Shown: positions 24,725 to 32,301 of the stretch, piece after piece | How positions within the stretch are numbered: position 1 is the first letter of the stretch | Layout of the letters: each line of letters starts with the position of its first letter | NCBI GenBank assembly: GCA_903930255.1 | Contig: CAIYYA010000202.1 | Coordinates: 1 to 42,713 of the forward strand | Direction: 5' to 3' | DNA length: 42,713 nt | Source of the DNA: an uncultured beta proteobacterium | GTDB lineage: Bacteria > Pseudomonadota > Gammaproteobacteria > Burkholderiales > Burkholderiaceae_C | The notes under the pieces: model-generated | Seen by the model: only the letters and a program-made list of their open reading frames with translations | What the model was told of the DNA's origin: nothing | Databases searched by the model: none | Position numbers and translations under genes: made by a program

Positions 24725-26314
24725 TCACTGCCACGCAGCCATGGCGCTGCGGCAGCGCTGCATATCGTCATAAAGTTGCAAATAGATGGCGTACTTGGCG
24801 TCATGAAAAGCCTTGCTTGCTGGCCGTGCAGCCATACTGCCACCTGGGCGCACCATGCTGGCTGCCGCCTGCGGCATGGTAATAAATGCACCAGCAGCCA
24901 CTGCCGCCAGCAACGCAGCGCCCAGTGTCACCGCATCTTCTTCGCTCACCAGATGCATGTCGCAGCCCGTGGCATCGGCATGTTCGCGCAACCAGTACGG
25001 ATTTTTGCTACCCCCGCCACACATCACGATGCGCTCGATCGTGTGGCCTGAAGCATTCAAACGATCAATGATGTGGCGCGTGCCATACGCCAGTGCCTGC
25101 AAGGTGGCCAGATACAAGCGCGCCAAGGCATCTTTGCCTTGCTCCAGCGTCAGCCCCACAACCACCCCACGCGCCGCCGGGTTGGCGCGCGGCGACCGGT
25201 TGCCGTGGTGATCAGACAGCACATGCAAATCGCGCGTGGGCCAGGCTTCTCGCAGCTCCAGGTCAGCCAGCCAGTCGTTTATCACGGCATAGGTGTTGCG
25301 TGCCTCAGCCTGCGCAGTTGCCTCCAGCAACGGCCAGGCATCGCTTTGGCGCAGTGTCCAATCGAGCAGGGCGCCGGCCGCGCTTTGTCCGCCTTCGTTG
25401 AGCCAGTAGCCGGGCAACATGGCGCCCCAATACGGCCCCCACACGCCGGGCACCATGACCGGGTCGGGGCTGACAACCATGTGGCAATTGGAGGTTCCAC
25501 CAATGATGGCCAGGCTACCCCGTGGCGCTGTGCTGATCAAAGCCAAACCACCTGCATGGGCGTCGATGATGCCGCTGGCTACCACAATGCCTTCAGGCAA
25601 GCCAAGTTGCGCTGCGGCGATTGCACTGAGCCTGCCAGCAACCGAACCCAGCTGCAACACCTGAGGCGGCACTTTGCCTGGCAAATCATTCAAGTCAACC
25701 GCATTCAGCAGACTTTCACTGAAGCGGTTTTCGTGGGCGAGGTAATTCCACTTACAGGTGAGTGTGCAAACGCTTGCCACATCGGCTCCACTGGCGCGCC
25801 AAACCAGAAAATCTGCCAGGTCAAAAAAGCGCCACACCGATGCGTACCGTTGCGGGAAATGCTGCTTCAGCCACAACACCTTGGGCAGTTCCATCTCGAT
25901 GCTGACCTCGCCCCCCACATACGCCAGCGCTTCATCTTGGGTGGCATTGATGGCGGCCGCCTGCTCACCCGCTCGGTGATCCATCCACATGATGATGTCT
26001 CGGTTAAGGTCGCCGTTTTCGGCTACAGAGACAGGTGCAGCAGCATTACCTACTGCAACCAGTGAGCAAGTGGCATCAATGCCCAGCGCGGCGATGCACT
26101 GCGGCTGCACATTGGCTGCGCACAAGGCCTCCTGCATGGCCGCGCAGGTTTGCGCCCAAATGTCACTTGAAGACTGCTCAACAAACAGTGCACGGGGATG
26201 AAACTGGGCAATGGGCCGCACGGCAAAGCCCAATCGCTTGCCAGCCACATCAAAAATGCCCGCGCGTACGCTGGCCGAGCCAACATCAATGCCAACAAAA
26301 CAGGGGTTATTCAT
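24725..26314 (-). CDS. FGGY-family pentulose kinase
   Basis: A 529-residue carbohydrate kinase. The N-terminal FGGY domain starts VGIDVGSASVRAGIFD (phosphate-1 loop) and includes MWMDHRAGEQA, the substrate-contact region. The C-terminal domain has IIGGTSNCHM and CGGGSKNPYW. The FFDLADFLVWRASG...CTLTCKWNYLAHE run resembles ribulokinase-like pentulose kinases more than glycerol or xylulose kinases. It would phosphorylate a ketopentose or pentitol with ATP. The ATG at 26314 overlaps the stop of a 15-codon leader ORF that owns the strong ribosome site; the kinase ATG itself has only a weak AGG. The exact sugar is not determined. Confidence 0.88.
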   Translation of the reverse strand: MNNPCFVGIDVGSASVRAGIFDVAGKRLGFAVRPIAQFHPRALFVEQSSSDIWAQTCAAMQEALCAANVQPQCIAALGIDATCSLVAVGNAAAPVSVAENGDLNRDIIMWMDHRAGEQAAAINATQDEALAYVGGEVSIEMELPKVLWLKQHFPQRYASVWRFFDLADFLVWRASGADVASVCTLTCKWNYLAHENRFSESLLNAVDLNDLPGKVPPQVLQLGSVAGRLSAIAAAQLGLPEGIVVASGIIDAHAGGLALISTAPRGSLAIIGGTSNCHMVVSPDPVMVPGVWGPYWGAMLPGYWLNEGGQSAAGALLDWTLRQSDAWPLLEATAQAEARNTYAVINDWLADLELREAWPTRDLHVLSDHHGNRSPRANPAARGVVVGLTLEQGKDALARLYLATLQALAYGTRHIIDRLNASGHTIERIVMCGGGSKNPYWLREHADATGCDMHLVSEEDAVTLGAALLAAVAAGAFITMPQAAASMVRPGGSMAARPASKAFHDAKYAIYLQLYDDMQRCRSAMAAWQ

Positions 26315-26358
26315 AAGTGCCTGACTGGGTTGCTGATTCGGTATATTTGCACTGTCAT
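26311..26358 (-). CDS. 15-codon leader ORF translationally coupled to the kinase gene
   Basis: ATG at 26358 follows a perfect AGGAGG by 5 nt and encodes MTVQIYRISNPVRHL, then TGA. That TGA overlaps the kinase ATG (ATGA), in a different frame. Since the kinase has no good ribosome site of its own, ribosomes finishing the leader probably restart on the kinase. No run of one amino acid suggests attenuation. It is supported only by signal strength and position. Confidence 0.6.
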   Translation of the reverse strand: MTVQIYRISNPVRHL

Positions 26359-26395
26359 CGATACCTCCTGAGTTTATTAACCCAAAATTTTCTGG

Positions 26396-26425
26396 TTGAC
26401 GGCAGCACAATGTGTGCGATAGTAT
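26396..26425 (+). promoter_or_regulatory. Sigma-70-type promoter of the GntR regulator gene
   Basis: TTGACG (26396-26401), an 18-nt spacer and TAGTAT (26420-26425) form a good -35/-10 pair. The start point would fall near 26432, directly before the ATG at 26433, which predicts a leaderless or nearly leaderless mRNA. The -10 lies inside a palindrome, so autorepression is likely. Confidence 0.55.
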
Positions 26426-26440
26426 CGCTAACATGTTAGC
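26416..26440. promoter_or_regulatory. Two adjoining palindromes, probable GntR operator
   Basis: GCGATAGTATCGC (26416-26428, perfect around a central G) runs directly into GCTAACATGTTAGC (26427-26440, perfect). They cover the -10 box and the start codon of the GntR gene and lie upstream of the divergent kinase. This is the usual place for an FCD-type GntR operator controlling both directions. Confidence 0.65.
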
Positions 26441-27218
26441 TCGTCAACAGACTCCAACTTCAACCATTTGGGATGCATCAACTGATGCGAAGGCGCTTGT
26501 GGGCTCGCAACGTGCTCGCGCTTACCATGGCTTTACCCAGCACATTTTGAATGGCGGCATCCGCAGCGGCCAGTTCATCTCGCAACGTGAATTGATGGCT
26601 TTGCTGGACATGCCGCTGGGGGCCGTGCGCGAGATGATTCCCCGGCTGGAAGCGGGTGGCCTGATCAAAACCGTGCCACAGCGCGGTCTGCAAATCGCCC
26701 ACGTTGATCTAAAGCTGATTCGCAACGCCTTTCAGATACGCAGCATGATCGAGCGCGAAGCTGTTCTGGGCTTTGTGCACAGCGCCAGCGACGCCGAACT
26801 CGCTGCGATTGAGACCAACCACCAGGACATTCTGGCGCGTGCAAGCACTTGCGAAAACAACGCAACACACGACCCTGCCTTGCTGGACGATGCACAGGCC
26901 ATCGATTGGGGTCTGCATGACCGCATGGTGGATGCGCTGGGTAACGAAATTCTGTCAGATATCTACCGGGTCAACAGTCTGCGGGTGCGCCTGATCAAGC
27001 TCGAGCACAGTGTGATCACACCAGCTAGGCTGATTCCGGCGATGCAGGAACACCTGCAATTCATTGCCGCTTTGCGCCAGCGCAAGGCCTCAGAGGCCAG
27101 CCGATTGCTGGATGAGCACATTAACAGTGCCAGGCAGCGCGTGATGTACACCACACCCGAGCAAATTCGCAGCGAAAGCTCGTCCAGTCCAACTTCAACT
27201 TCCAGGAATACCCCTTGA
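26433..27218 (+). CDS. GntR-family transcriptional regulator (FadR/FCD subfamily)
   Basis: A 261-residue regulator. An N-terminal winged helix (about 25-95) includes ISQRELMALLDMPLGAVREMIPRLEAGGLI and the PQRGLQIA wing. An all-helical FCD ligand domain (about 100-240) contains the expected metal/ligand residues (D and H in DWGLHDRMVDALGN, then H in QEHLQFIAAL and DEHINSA). I prefer the ATG at 26433 to the GTG at 26412 because the predicted transcription start is ~26432. It is divergent from the kinase and its stop overlaps the TTG start of the aldolase gene, so it probably regulates the whole carbohydrate locus. The effector is unknown. Confidence 0.88.
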   Translation: MLARQQTPTSTIWDASTDAKALVGSQRARAYHGFTQHILNGGIRSGQFISQRELMALLDMPLGAVREMIPRLEAGGLIKTVPQRGLQIAHVDLKLIRNAFQIRSMIEREAVLGFVHSASDAELAAIETNHQDILARASTCENNATHDPALLDDAQAIDWGLHDRMVDALGNEILSDIYRVNSLRVRLIKLEHSVITPARLIPAMQEHLQFIAALRQRKASEASRLLDEHINSARQRVMYTTPEQIRSESSSSPTSTSRNTP

Positions 27219-28126
27219 ACCCAGATATTCACGGCCTCTGGCCCGCACTGCTGCTGCCCATCAACAACGACGAATCACTTGACACACCACGCGCACTGGC
27301 CCATGCCAAGCGCATGCTGGCTGCTGGCTGCGATGGTGTGACGCTGTTTGGCACCACGGGCGAAGGCCCGGCCTTCACGCTGGCCGAGCGCAAGGCTTTG
27401 CTCGAATCGATGCTGGGTAGTGGCATCAGGGCAGATCAGATCATAGTCACCACTACCGCGCTGGCGCTGGGCGACGCCATCGAACTGGGTCGCCATGCAT
27501 CTCGCCTGGGCGTACACCGTCAGATGTTTATGCCACCCTTTTATTTCAACCAGCCACGCGAAGCAGGTGTGGTTGACGCTGTCTCCAGGGTTGTTCGGGG
27601 TATCGAGGACGACCAGCTCAAGTTGTTGCTGTACCACTTTCCGGCCATGAGTACGTTTGGCTTTTCCCACTCCGCCATTGCAAAGCTGGTGCGCCGCCAC
27701 CCGGGTCAGGTGATCGGACTCAAAGACAGCAGCGGCGACCTGGCGCACTCCCTGGCCATGGCCAAAGCCTTTCCCGACCTGTCGATTTTGGTGGGCGCTG
27801 AGCAACATGTGGCGCAGGTCATGCAAATAGGCGGTTCGGGATCTATCAATGGCCTGGCCAATGTAGCGCCACGCCTGATGGCGCGCGTCATTCAGGCGCC
27901 TGACCAGGTGACGCCTGCCGATGCCCAATTGATCATGTCGCTGCTGGCGCTGCTGGGGGTTTGCCCCAATATGCCCTTTGTCGGCGTTTACAAGTTGATG
28001 TTGGCCGAACAAACCGGCGATCCCACTTGGCTTAACATGCGCGCACCGCTCAGCCCGCTGGATAGCAACGAGATGCAGGCCGTGCGGGAGGGTTACCGCG
28101 CGCTAGGCTCCCTGCTCGACATTTAG
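27215..28126 (+). CDS. DapA/NanA-family class I aldolase
   Basis: A 303-residue (beta/alpha)8 enzyme of the dihydrodipicolinate synthase/N-acetylneuraminate lyase family. The pyruvate-binding GTTGEG loop, catalytic Tyr140 (LLYHFP) and Schiff-base Lys170 (GLKDSSGD) are in place. Its setting with sugar kinases and a TRAP transporter suggests a catabolic 2-keto-3-deoxy sugar acid aldolase or dehydratase rather than lysine synthesis. It starts with TTG overlapping the GntR stop, with AGGA 10 nt before. Its stop codon is TAG, whose G belongs to the adjoining MITE-like element; without the element the reading would end in TAA at the same codon. Confidence 0.86.
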   Translation: MNPDIHGLWPALLLPINNDESLDTPRALAHAKRMLAAGCDGVTLFGTTGEGPAFTLAERKALLESMLGSGIRADQIIVTTTALALGDAIELGRHASRLGVHRQMFMPPFYFNQPREAGVVDAVSRVVRGIEDDQLKLLLYHFPAMSTFGFSHSAIAKLVRRHPGQVIGLKDSSGDLAHSLAMAKAFPDLSILVGAEQHVAQVMQIGGSGSINGLANVAPRLMARVIQAPDQVTPADAQLIMSLLALLGVCPNMPFVGVYKLMLAEQTGDPTWLNMRAPLSPLDSNEMQAVREGYRALGSLLDI

Positions 28127-28395
28127 AACTTGTCCGTCAATAATATGGGGTCACGCCAGTGGTTTATCGGGATGGGATGCAAGGCACAAAACCCAAGGCA
28201 AGGCTGGCTGCCATGCCTGGTTTTGCAACACCGCAGACCGCCCGAGAAACCACTGGCCCTACGGTTTGGGATGAAATCGGCTGATTTGCGCACCAAATTC
28301 CTTGCATGGGCAGATAGCCCATGCGGCGCAATGTTGGCGCACAACTCATTCCGATTGCATCCCAACGTGACCCCATATTATTGACGGACAAGTTC
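28126..28395. mobile_element. 270-bp MITE-like element with 30-bp perfect terminal inverted repeats
   Basis: The ends 28126-28155 and 28366-28395 are perfect 30-bp inverted copies (beginning GAACTTGTCCGTCAAT). TTA flanks both sides (28123-28125, 28396-28398), a possible 3-bp target duplication. Inside are two hairpin blocks: one with 16-nt arms (28156-28171/28241-28256, one mismatch), and one with arms near 28266-28280/28351-28365 around a perfect 8-bp stem-loop (28304-28324). No gene fits inside. It lies between the aldolase and dctP genes, so it may also fold in their shared mRNA. I do not recognise the parent element. Confidence 0.85.
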
Positions 28396-28420
28396 TTAAC
28401 CAACTGAAGGAGACAACACC

Positions 28421-29425
28421 ATGACTGACAACACCAACATTTCTCGCCGCACACTGCTCGGTGCTACCGCTGCCCTGGGTGCCATCGGCCTGCCGGCCTT
28501 GGCGCAAAGCAAAACAGTGCTGCGTATCTCCACCCCGGCCGTGCCTGACGATTGGCACGCCAAAATGTGGACCGTGTTTAAGGATGCACTGGAAAAATCC
28601 GCTCCTGGTGAGTTTGACGTGCAGATTAACCTGAATGCATCCCTGTTCAAACAAGGCACCGAACCCGCTGCCATGGCGCGCGGCAACTTGGAGCTGTCCA
28701 CCATTTCGGCTTTTGACATTGCCAAACTGGTGCCGGAATTTTCCGTGTTCACCGCCGGCTACATCGTGCGCGACCCAGCTCAACAACAAAACATTTTCAA
28801 CGGCCCGATTGGCGCTGAAATGTTCAAAACCGTGTCTGAAAAGATGGATGTGACACCGCTGGCCACCGTCTACCTGGGCACCCGTCAGGTGAATTTGCGT
28901 GATGTCAGAAACGTCAAGGTTCCAGCTGACCTCAAAGGCGTTAAGCTGCGCATGCCAGGCTCCAAAGAATGGCTGTTCCTGGGTGAAGCACTCGGTGCCA
29001 CCGCCACGCCGCTGGCCTTTGGCGAGGTCTATCTGGGTCTGAAAACCGGCACCATTGACGGCCAGGACAACCCGTTGCCATCGGTGCGTGCGGCCAAGTT
29101 CTATGAAGTCACCAAGCAAATCGTGCTGACCAGCCACTTGGTGGACGGCATCTTTCTTTCCATCTCCAACAAGAGCTTCAATGCCTTGAGCGCAGCGCAA
29201 AAGCAGAAAGTGAGCGCCGCCGCCCAAGCCGCTGCCAGCTTCAACAACGAGAACCGGATCAAAGAAGAAGGCCAGTTGGTCGAGTTCTTCAAAAAAGAAG
29301 GCTTGCAAGTCACCACACCAGATGTTGAGGCCTTTCGCAAGTCGGTGCAAACCACTTACTTGAACTCTGACTATGCCAAGGGCTGGCCCAAAGGCTTGCT
29401 GGATCGTATCAACGCGACCAAATAG
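28421..29425 (+). CDS. dctP: TRAP transporter substrate-binding protein DctP
   Basis: A 334-residue periplasmic solute receptor. A signal with a Tat-like twin arginine (ISRRTLLGATAALGAIGLPALAQS, split by the h-region) should be cleaved near residue 27. The DctP fold shows in the STISAFDIAKLVPEF segment, in LRMPGSKEWLFLGEALGA with the conserved Arg that holds a carboxylate, and in GEVYLGLKTGTIDGQDNP. The ligand is thus probably an organic or sugar acid. It has a strong AAGGAG site and begins 25 nt after the MITE-like element, which separates it from the aldolase gene. Confidence 0.92.
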   Translation: MTDNTNISRRTLLGATAALGAIGLPALAQSKTVLRISTPAVPDDWHAKMWTVFKDALEKSAPGEFDVQINLNASLFKQGTEPAAMARGNLELSTISAFDIAKLVPEFSVFTAGYIVRDPAQQQNIFNGPIGAEMFKTVSEKMDVTPLATVYLGTRQVNLRDVRNVKVPADLKGVKLRMPGSKEWLFLGEALGATATPLAFGEVYLGLKTGTIDGQDNPLPSVRAAKFYEVTKQIVLTSHLVDGIFLSISNKSFNALSAAQKQKVSAAAQAAASFNNENRIKEEGQLVEFFKKEGLQVTTPDVEAFRKSVQTTYLNSDYAKGWPKGLLDRINATK

Positions 29426-29427
29426 GC

Positions 29428-29907
29428 ATGTTGCACCGCTTCAAACAAGCTGCGAACGCCATTGGCGGTGGCTTGTTTCTGACGCTGTTCGTTGTCTTTA
29501 TCATCCAGATCACGGCACGTTTTGGCTTTAATAAGCCCTTGCCCTGGACCGATGAAGCGGCGGTGATTCTGTATATCTGGGTCATCCTCTGGGCCGCTGC
29601 GGTGGTAGTGCCCGAACGTGAACATGTGGTGTTTGACCTGGTCTGGAACAGCGTGAGTCTGAACTCCCGAAAAGTCATGCGCATCGTTGGCAACCTGATG
29701 ATCGGCGGACTTGCGCTGGTGGGGCTGCCCGCCAGCTGGGACTATGTGCGCTTCATGGCGCGTGAAGGCTCGCCGGTGCTGGGCATCCCGCTGATGTGGG
29801 TTTATATGCCTTTTGTATTGCTGATAGTGGCATTGGTGGTGCGCAGCGCCTGGGCCATCTGGCAAGCATTCAAGGGCATTGGTTTAGAAGCCGAACTGCG
29901 GATTTGA
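29428..29907 (+). CDS. dctQ: TRAP transporter small membrane subunit DctQ
   Basis: A 159-residue protein with four hydrophobic segments (about 10-32, 45-67, 85-107 and 122-145), the usual DctQ topology. The WTDEAAVILYIWVILWAAAV run is typical of the family. It pairs with DctM to form the membrane part of a sodium-driven TRAP carrier. It starts 2 nt after the dctP stop and ends 1 nt before dctM. Confidence 0.9.
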   Translation: MLHRFKQAANAIGGGLFLTLFVVFIIQITARFGFNKPLPWTDEAAVILYIWVILWAAAVVVPEREHVVFDLVWNSVSLNSRKVMRIVGNLMIGGLALVGLPASWDYVRFMAREGSPVLGIPLMWVYMPFVLLIVALVVRSAWAIWQAFKGIGLEAELRI

Positions 29908-29908
29908 C

Positions 29909-31207
29909 ATGAACTCTGGACTCACCGTTCTTGCTGGCGTGTTGGTGCTTGGCATGTTGCTGCGCATGCCGATAGGCTTTTCCATGCTGGCTTCGGGCTT
30001 TGGCTACCTGCTGGTCAAAGGCCAGGATCTGGGCCTGGTGGCCGAGCAGGTCAGTAACGGTCTGTACAACAGCTATGTGCTGCTTGCGGTACCGCTGTTT
30101 GTCTTTGCCGCCAACATCATGAACGCGGGCACCGTGAGTGAACGCATTTTTGATTTTTGCCGCATCTTGGTCGGGCGCATGCGTGGTGGTCTGGCACAGG
30201 TGGACATTCTGGTGAGTGTTATTTTCTCGGGCATGAGTGGCAGCGCCATTGCCGACGCCGCCGGGCCCGGGCTGGTCACCATCCGCCAGATGCTCAAAAA
30301 ACCCGAATACACGCGTGGCTTTGCGGGCGCTGTGGTGGTGGCCAGCGCCACGCTGGGTCCGATCATTCCGCCGTCGATTCCAATGGTGATTTATGCACTG
30401 GTCTCCGGTGCCTCGGTTGGCGCCTTGTTTCTGGGCGGTGTGGTGCCAGGCTTTTTGATGGCTGGGCTGATGATGTTTGTAGTGCACCTGATTGCCGTCA
30501 AGCGCGACATGCCACGCGACGACCCCGTGCCGCGCAGTGAATGGGCCGGGCTGATCTTTCGCGGTGCATTGCCTTTGTCAATGCCGATCGTGCTGCTGGG
30601 CGGCATTTACTCCGGGGTGTTCACCCCGACTGAAGCGGCTGCGGTGGCGGCGCTGCATTCACTGATCCTGGCAGCCGTGGTGTTTCGGGCACTCTCTTGG
30701 CGCAGTTTTTGGGGCGTGGTAATGGAGTCTGCCCGTGGCAGTGCGGTCATCACCATGATTCTGGCGGGTTCTTTTATGCTCAACTACGCTTTCACAGCTG
30801 AAGGTGTGCCACAAGCCATGGCGCAATGGGTGGACAGCATGCACCTGTCGCAAGTCAAATTTTTGCTGCTGGTTAATGTGATGTTTCTGGTGCTGGGCTG
30901 CTTTTTGGATGTGTCGGTGCTGCTGCTGGTGTTTGTGCCCATGCTGCTGCCGGCGGCGAAACTGCTCGGGGTTGATCTGGTGCACTTTGGCGTGCTGGTG
31001 GTGCTCAACATGATGATCGGGCTGATTCATCCACCCTTTGGCATGCTGCTGTTTGTCACCAAGGCCCTCACCGGCATTCCCATTGGCGAGATGATGAAAG
31101 AGGGCTGGCCTTTTCTGGTGATGCTGCTGACGTTACTTCTGGCCATGACGTTTTTCCCGCAAATCGTGCTGTGGTTGCCACAAACCATGGGTTACGTTAC
31201 GCACTAA
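29909..31207 (+). CDS. dctM: TRAP transporter large membrane subunit DctM
   Basis: A 432-residue polytopic protein of the DctM family with about 11-12 membrane segments. Recognisable stretches are FSGMSGSAIADAAGPG, LGPIIPPSIPMVIYA, GGIYSGVFTPTEAAAVA and LIHPPFGMLLFV, which contain the Gly/Pro-rich hairpins of the ion-transporter superfamily. It completes the dctPQM transporter. It is followed by a palindromic REP-like repeat and then the PfkB kinase gene. Confidence 0.94.
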   Translation: MNSGLTVLAGVLVLGMLLRMPIGFSMLASGFGYLLVKGQDLGLVAEQVSNGLYNSYVLLAVPLFVFAANIMNAGTVSERIFDFCRILVGRMRGGLAQVDILVSVIFSGMSGSAIADAAGPGLVTIRQMLKKPEYTRGFAGAVVVASATLGPIIPPSIPMVIYALVSGASVGALFLGGVVPGFLMAGLMMFVVHLIAVKRDMPRDDPVPRSEWAGLIFRGALPLSMPIVLLGGIYSGVFTPTEAAAVAALHSLILAAVVFRALSWRSFWGVVMESARGSAVITMILAGSFMLNYAFTAEGVPQAMAQWVDSMHLSQVKFLLLVNVMFLVLGCFLDVSVLLLVFVPMLLPAAKLLGVDLVHFGVLVVLNMMIGLIHPPFGMLLFVTKALTGIPIGEMMKEGWPFLVMLLTLLLAMTFFPQIVLWLPQTMGYVTH

Positions 31208-31242
31208 CTGCCATGTTTTTTCACGACACCCCGATTCATGAA

Positions 31243-31296
31243 ACCGTTCCCCCTGAGCCTGTCGAAGGGTGGTTCGACAAGCTCACCACGAACGGT
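31243..31296. repeat. REP-like palindromic repeat, diverged copy
   Basis: ACCGTTCCCCCTGAGCC...GAACGGT is an imperfect palindrome around TCGAAGG/TTCGA. It is a diverged copy of the repeat at 37275-37324 and of a palindrome I recall as widespread in Comamonadaceae. Lying just after dctM, it could act as a message-stabilising or terminating hairpin. Confidence 0.75.
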
Positions 31297-31329
31297 GTTT
31301 CACGTTAAGAACAGCCCTTGATATCTAGG

Positions 31330-32271
31330 ATGATGCAAGTACAACCCAAAGTGGTATGCCTTGGCAGTCTGAATATGGACTTGCTGATTCAGGTTCAGCA
31401 CGCTCCCGCCGATGGGGAAACCGTTGTTGGCCAATCCATCCAGTACGTGCCCGGTGGCAAAGGTGCTAATCAGGCCGTCAGTTGTGCCCGCCAGGGTTCC
31501 TGCGTCAGCATGTTGGGCCGCGTCGGTGCCGACTCCCATGGCACGACGCTGCGCAATTCGCTCAGCCAAGAAGGTATTTCCGTGGACGGAATTGATATCG
31601 ACCCGAGTGAGCCCACCGGCATTGCGCTCGTGCTACTCGACGAGCACGGAAACAACCGGATAGTGGTGATTGCTGGTGCCAACGGCAAATTTCACCTTGA
31701 TGAAAACCAGTTGTCTGAGCAGCTTAGCCAGGAACACTATCTGGTGATGCAATTTGAGGTGCCGATCGATCAGGTTTTGCAGGCCGCCAAAGTCGCTCAC
31801 AAACTGGGCTGCAAGGTCGTGCTCAACCCGTCTCCAGTCAAGTCCATGCCGCAGGAGCTTTGGTCGTTGGTTGACACGCTGATCGTGAACGAAACCGAAG
31901 CCCATTTCCTGACGGGTCTGTGCGCCCATGCGGATGTGCACTTGGCAGCAGAGGCTGGGCGCTGTTTGCGTGCCAAAGGGGTTTCAAATGTGGTGGTCAC
32001 ACTGGGGGCGCTGGGGGCTGTGGCTACAGATGCAGCGGGTAGCACGCATCACCCTGCTACTAAAGTGCCAGTGCTTGACACAACCGCTGCTGGCGACACC
32101 TTCCTGGGTGCTGTCACTGTCGCCTTGGCCAGCAAACAAAGCCTGACGGATAGTGTCGCCTTAGGGATCAGTGCTGCAGCCCTGTGTGTGCAGCACCTTG
32201 GCGCACAACCCTCCATTCCGACGCACGCCCAGACGCTGGCGTGTTCTGCGCCGCCGTGGCGTGTTATTTGA
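31330..32271 (+). CDS. rbsK: PfkB-family sugar kinase, ribokinase-like
   Basis: A 313-residue ribokinase-family enzyme. Signature 1 PGGKGANQAV, the substrate-binding GSLNMDLL start, and signature 2 with DTTAAGDTFLGAV are present; the Asp of AAGD (about residue 256) is the catalytic base. NPSPVK and TLGALGAV are ribokinase-like. It would phosphorylate ribose or a similar sugar. Start choice is uncertain: ATG at 31330 or 31333 lacks a good ribosome site, and a TTG lies at 31318. It is downstream of dctPQM, separated by the REP-like repeat, and convergent with the cyclase gene. Confidence 0.85.
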   Translation: MMQVQPKVVCLGSLNMDLLIQVQHAPADGETVVGQSIQYVPGGKGANQAVSCARQGSCVSMLGRVGADSHGTTLRNSLSQEGISVDGIDIDPSEPTGIALVLLDEHGNNRIVVIAGANGKFHLDENQLSEQLSQEHYLVMQFEVPIDQVLQAAKVAHKLGCKVVLNPSPVKSMPQELWSLVDTLIVNETEAHFLTGLCAHADVHLAAEAGRCLRAKGVSNVVVTLGALGAVATDAAGSTHHPATKVPVLDTTAAGDTFLGAVTVALASKQSLTDSVALGISAAALCVQHLGAQPSIPTHAQTLACSAPPWRVI

Positions 32272-32301
32272 TAAACAAACCAGGGCGTTTTTGCGCAAAG
32301 C

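Noticed and set aside
24658..24891. Extended Rieske reading frame with 78 extra N-terminal residues
   Set aside because: The extension has no signal-peptide logic and overlaps the kinase 3' end; the ATG at 24657 gives a normal Rieske N-terminus.
26315..26434. Kinase frame read from 26434 (40 extra residues)
   Set aside because: FGGY kinases start at the GIDVGS strand as given by 26314; the extension runs across the GntR operator and promoter.
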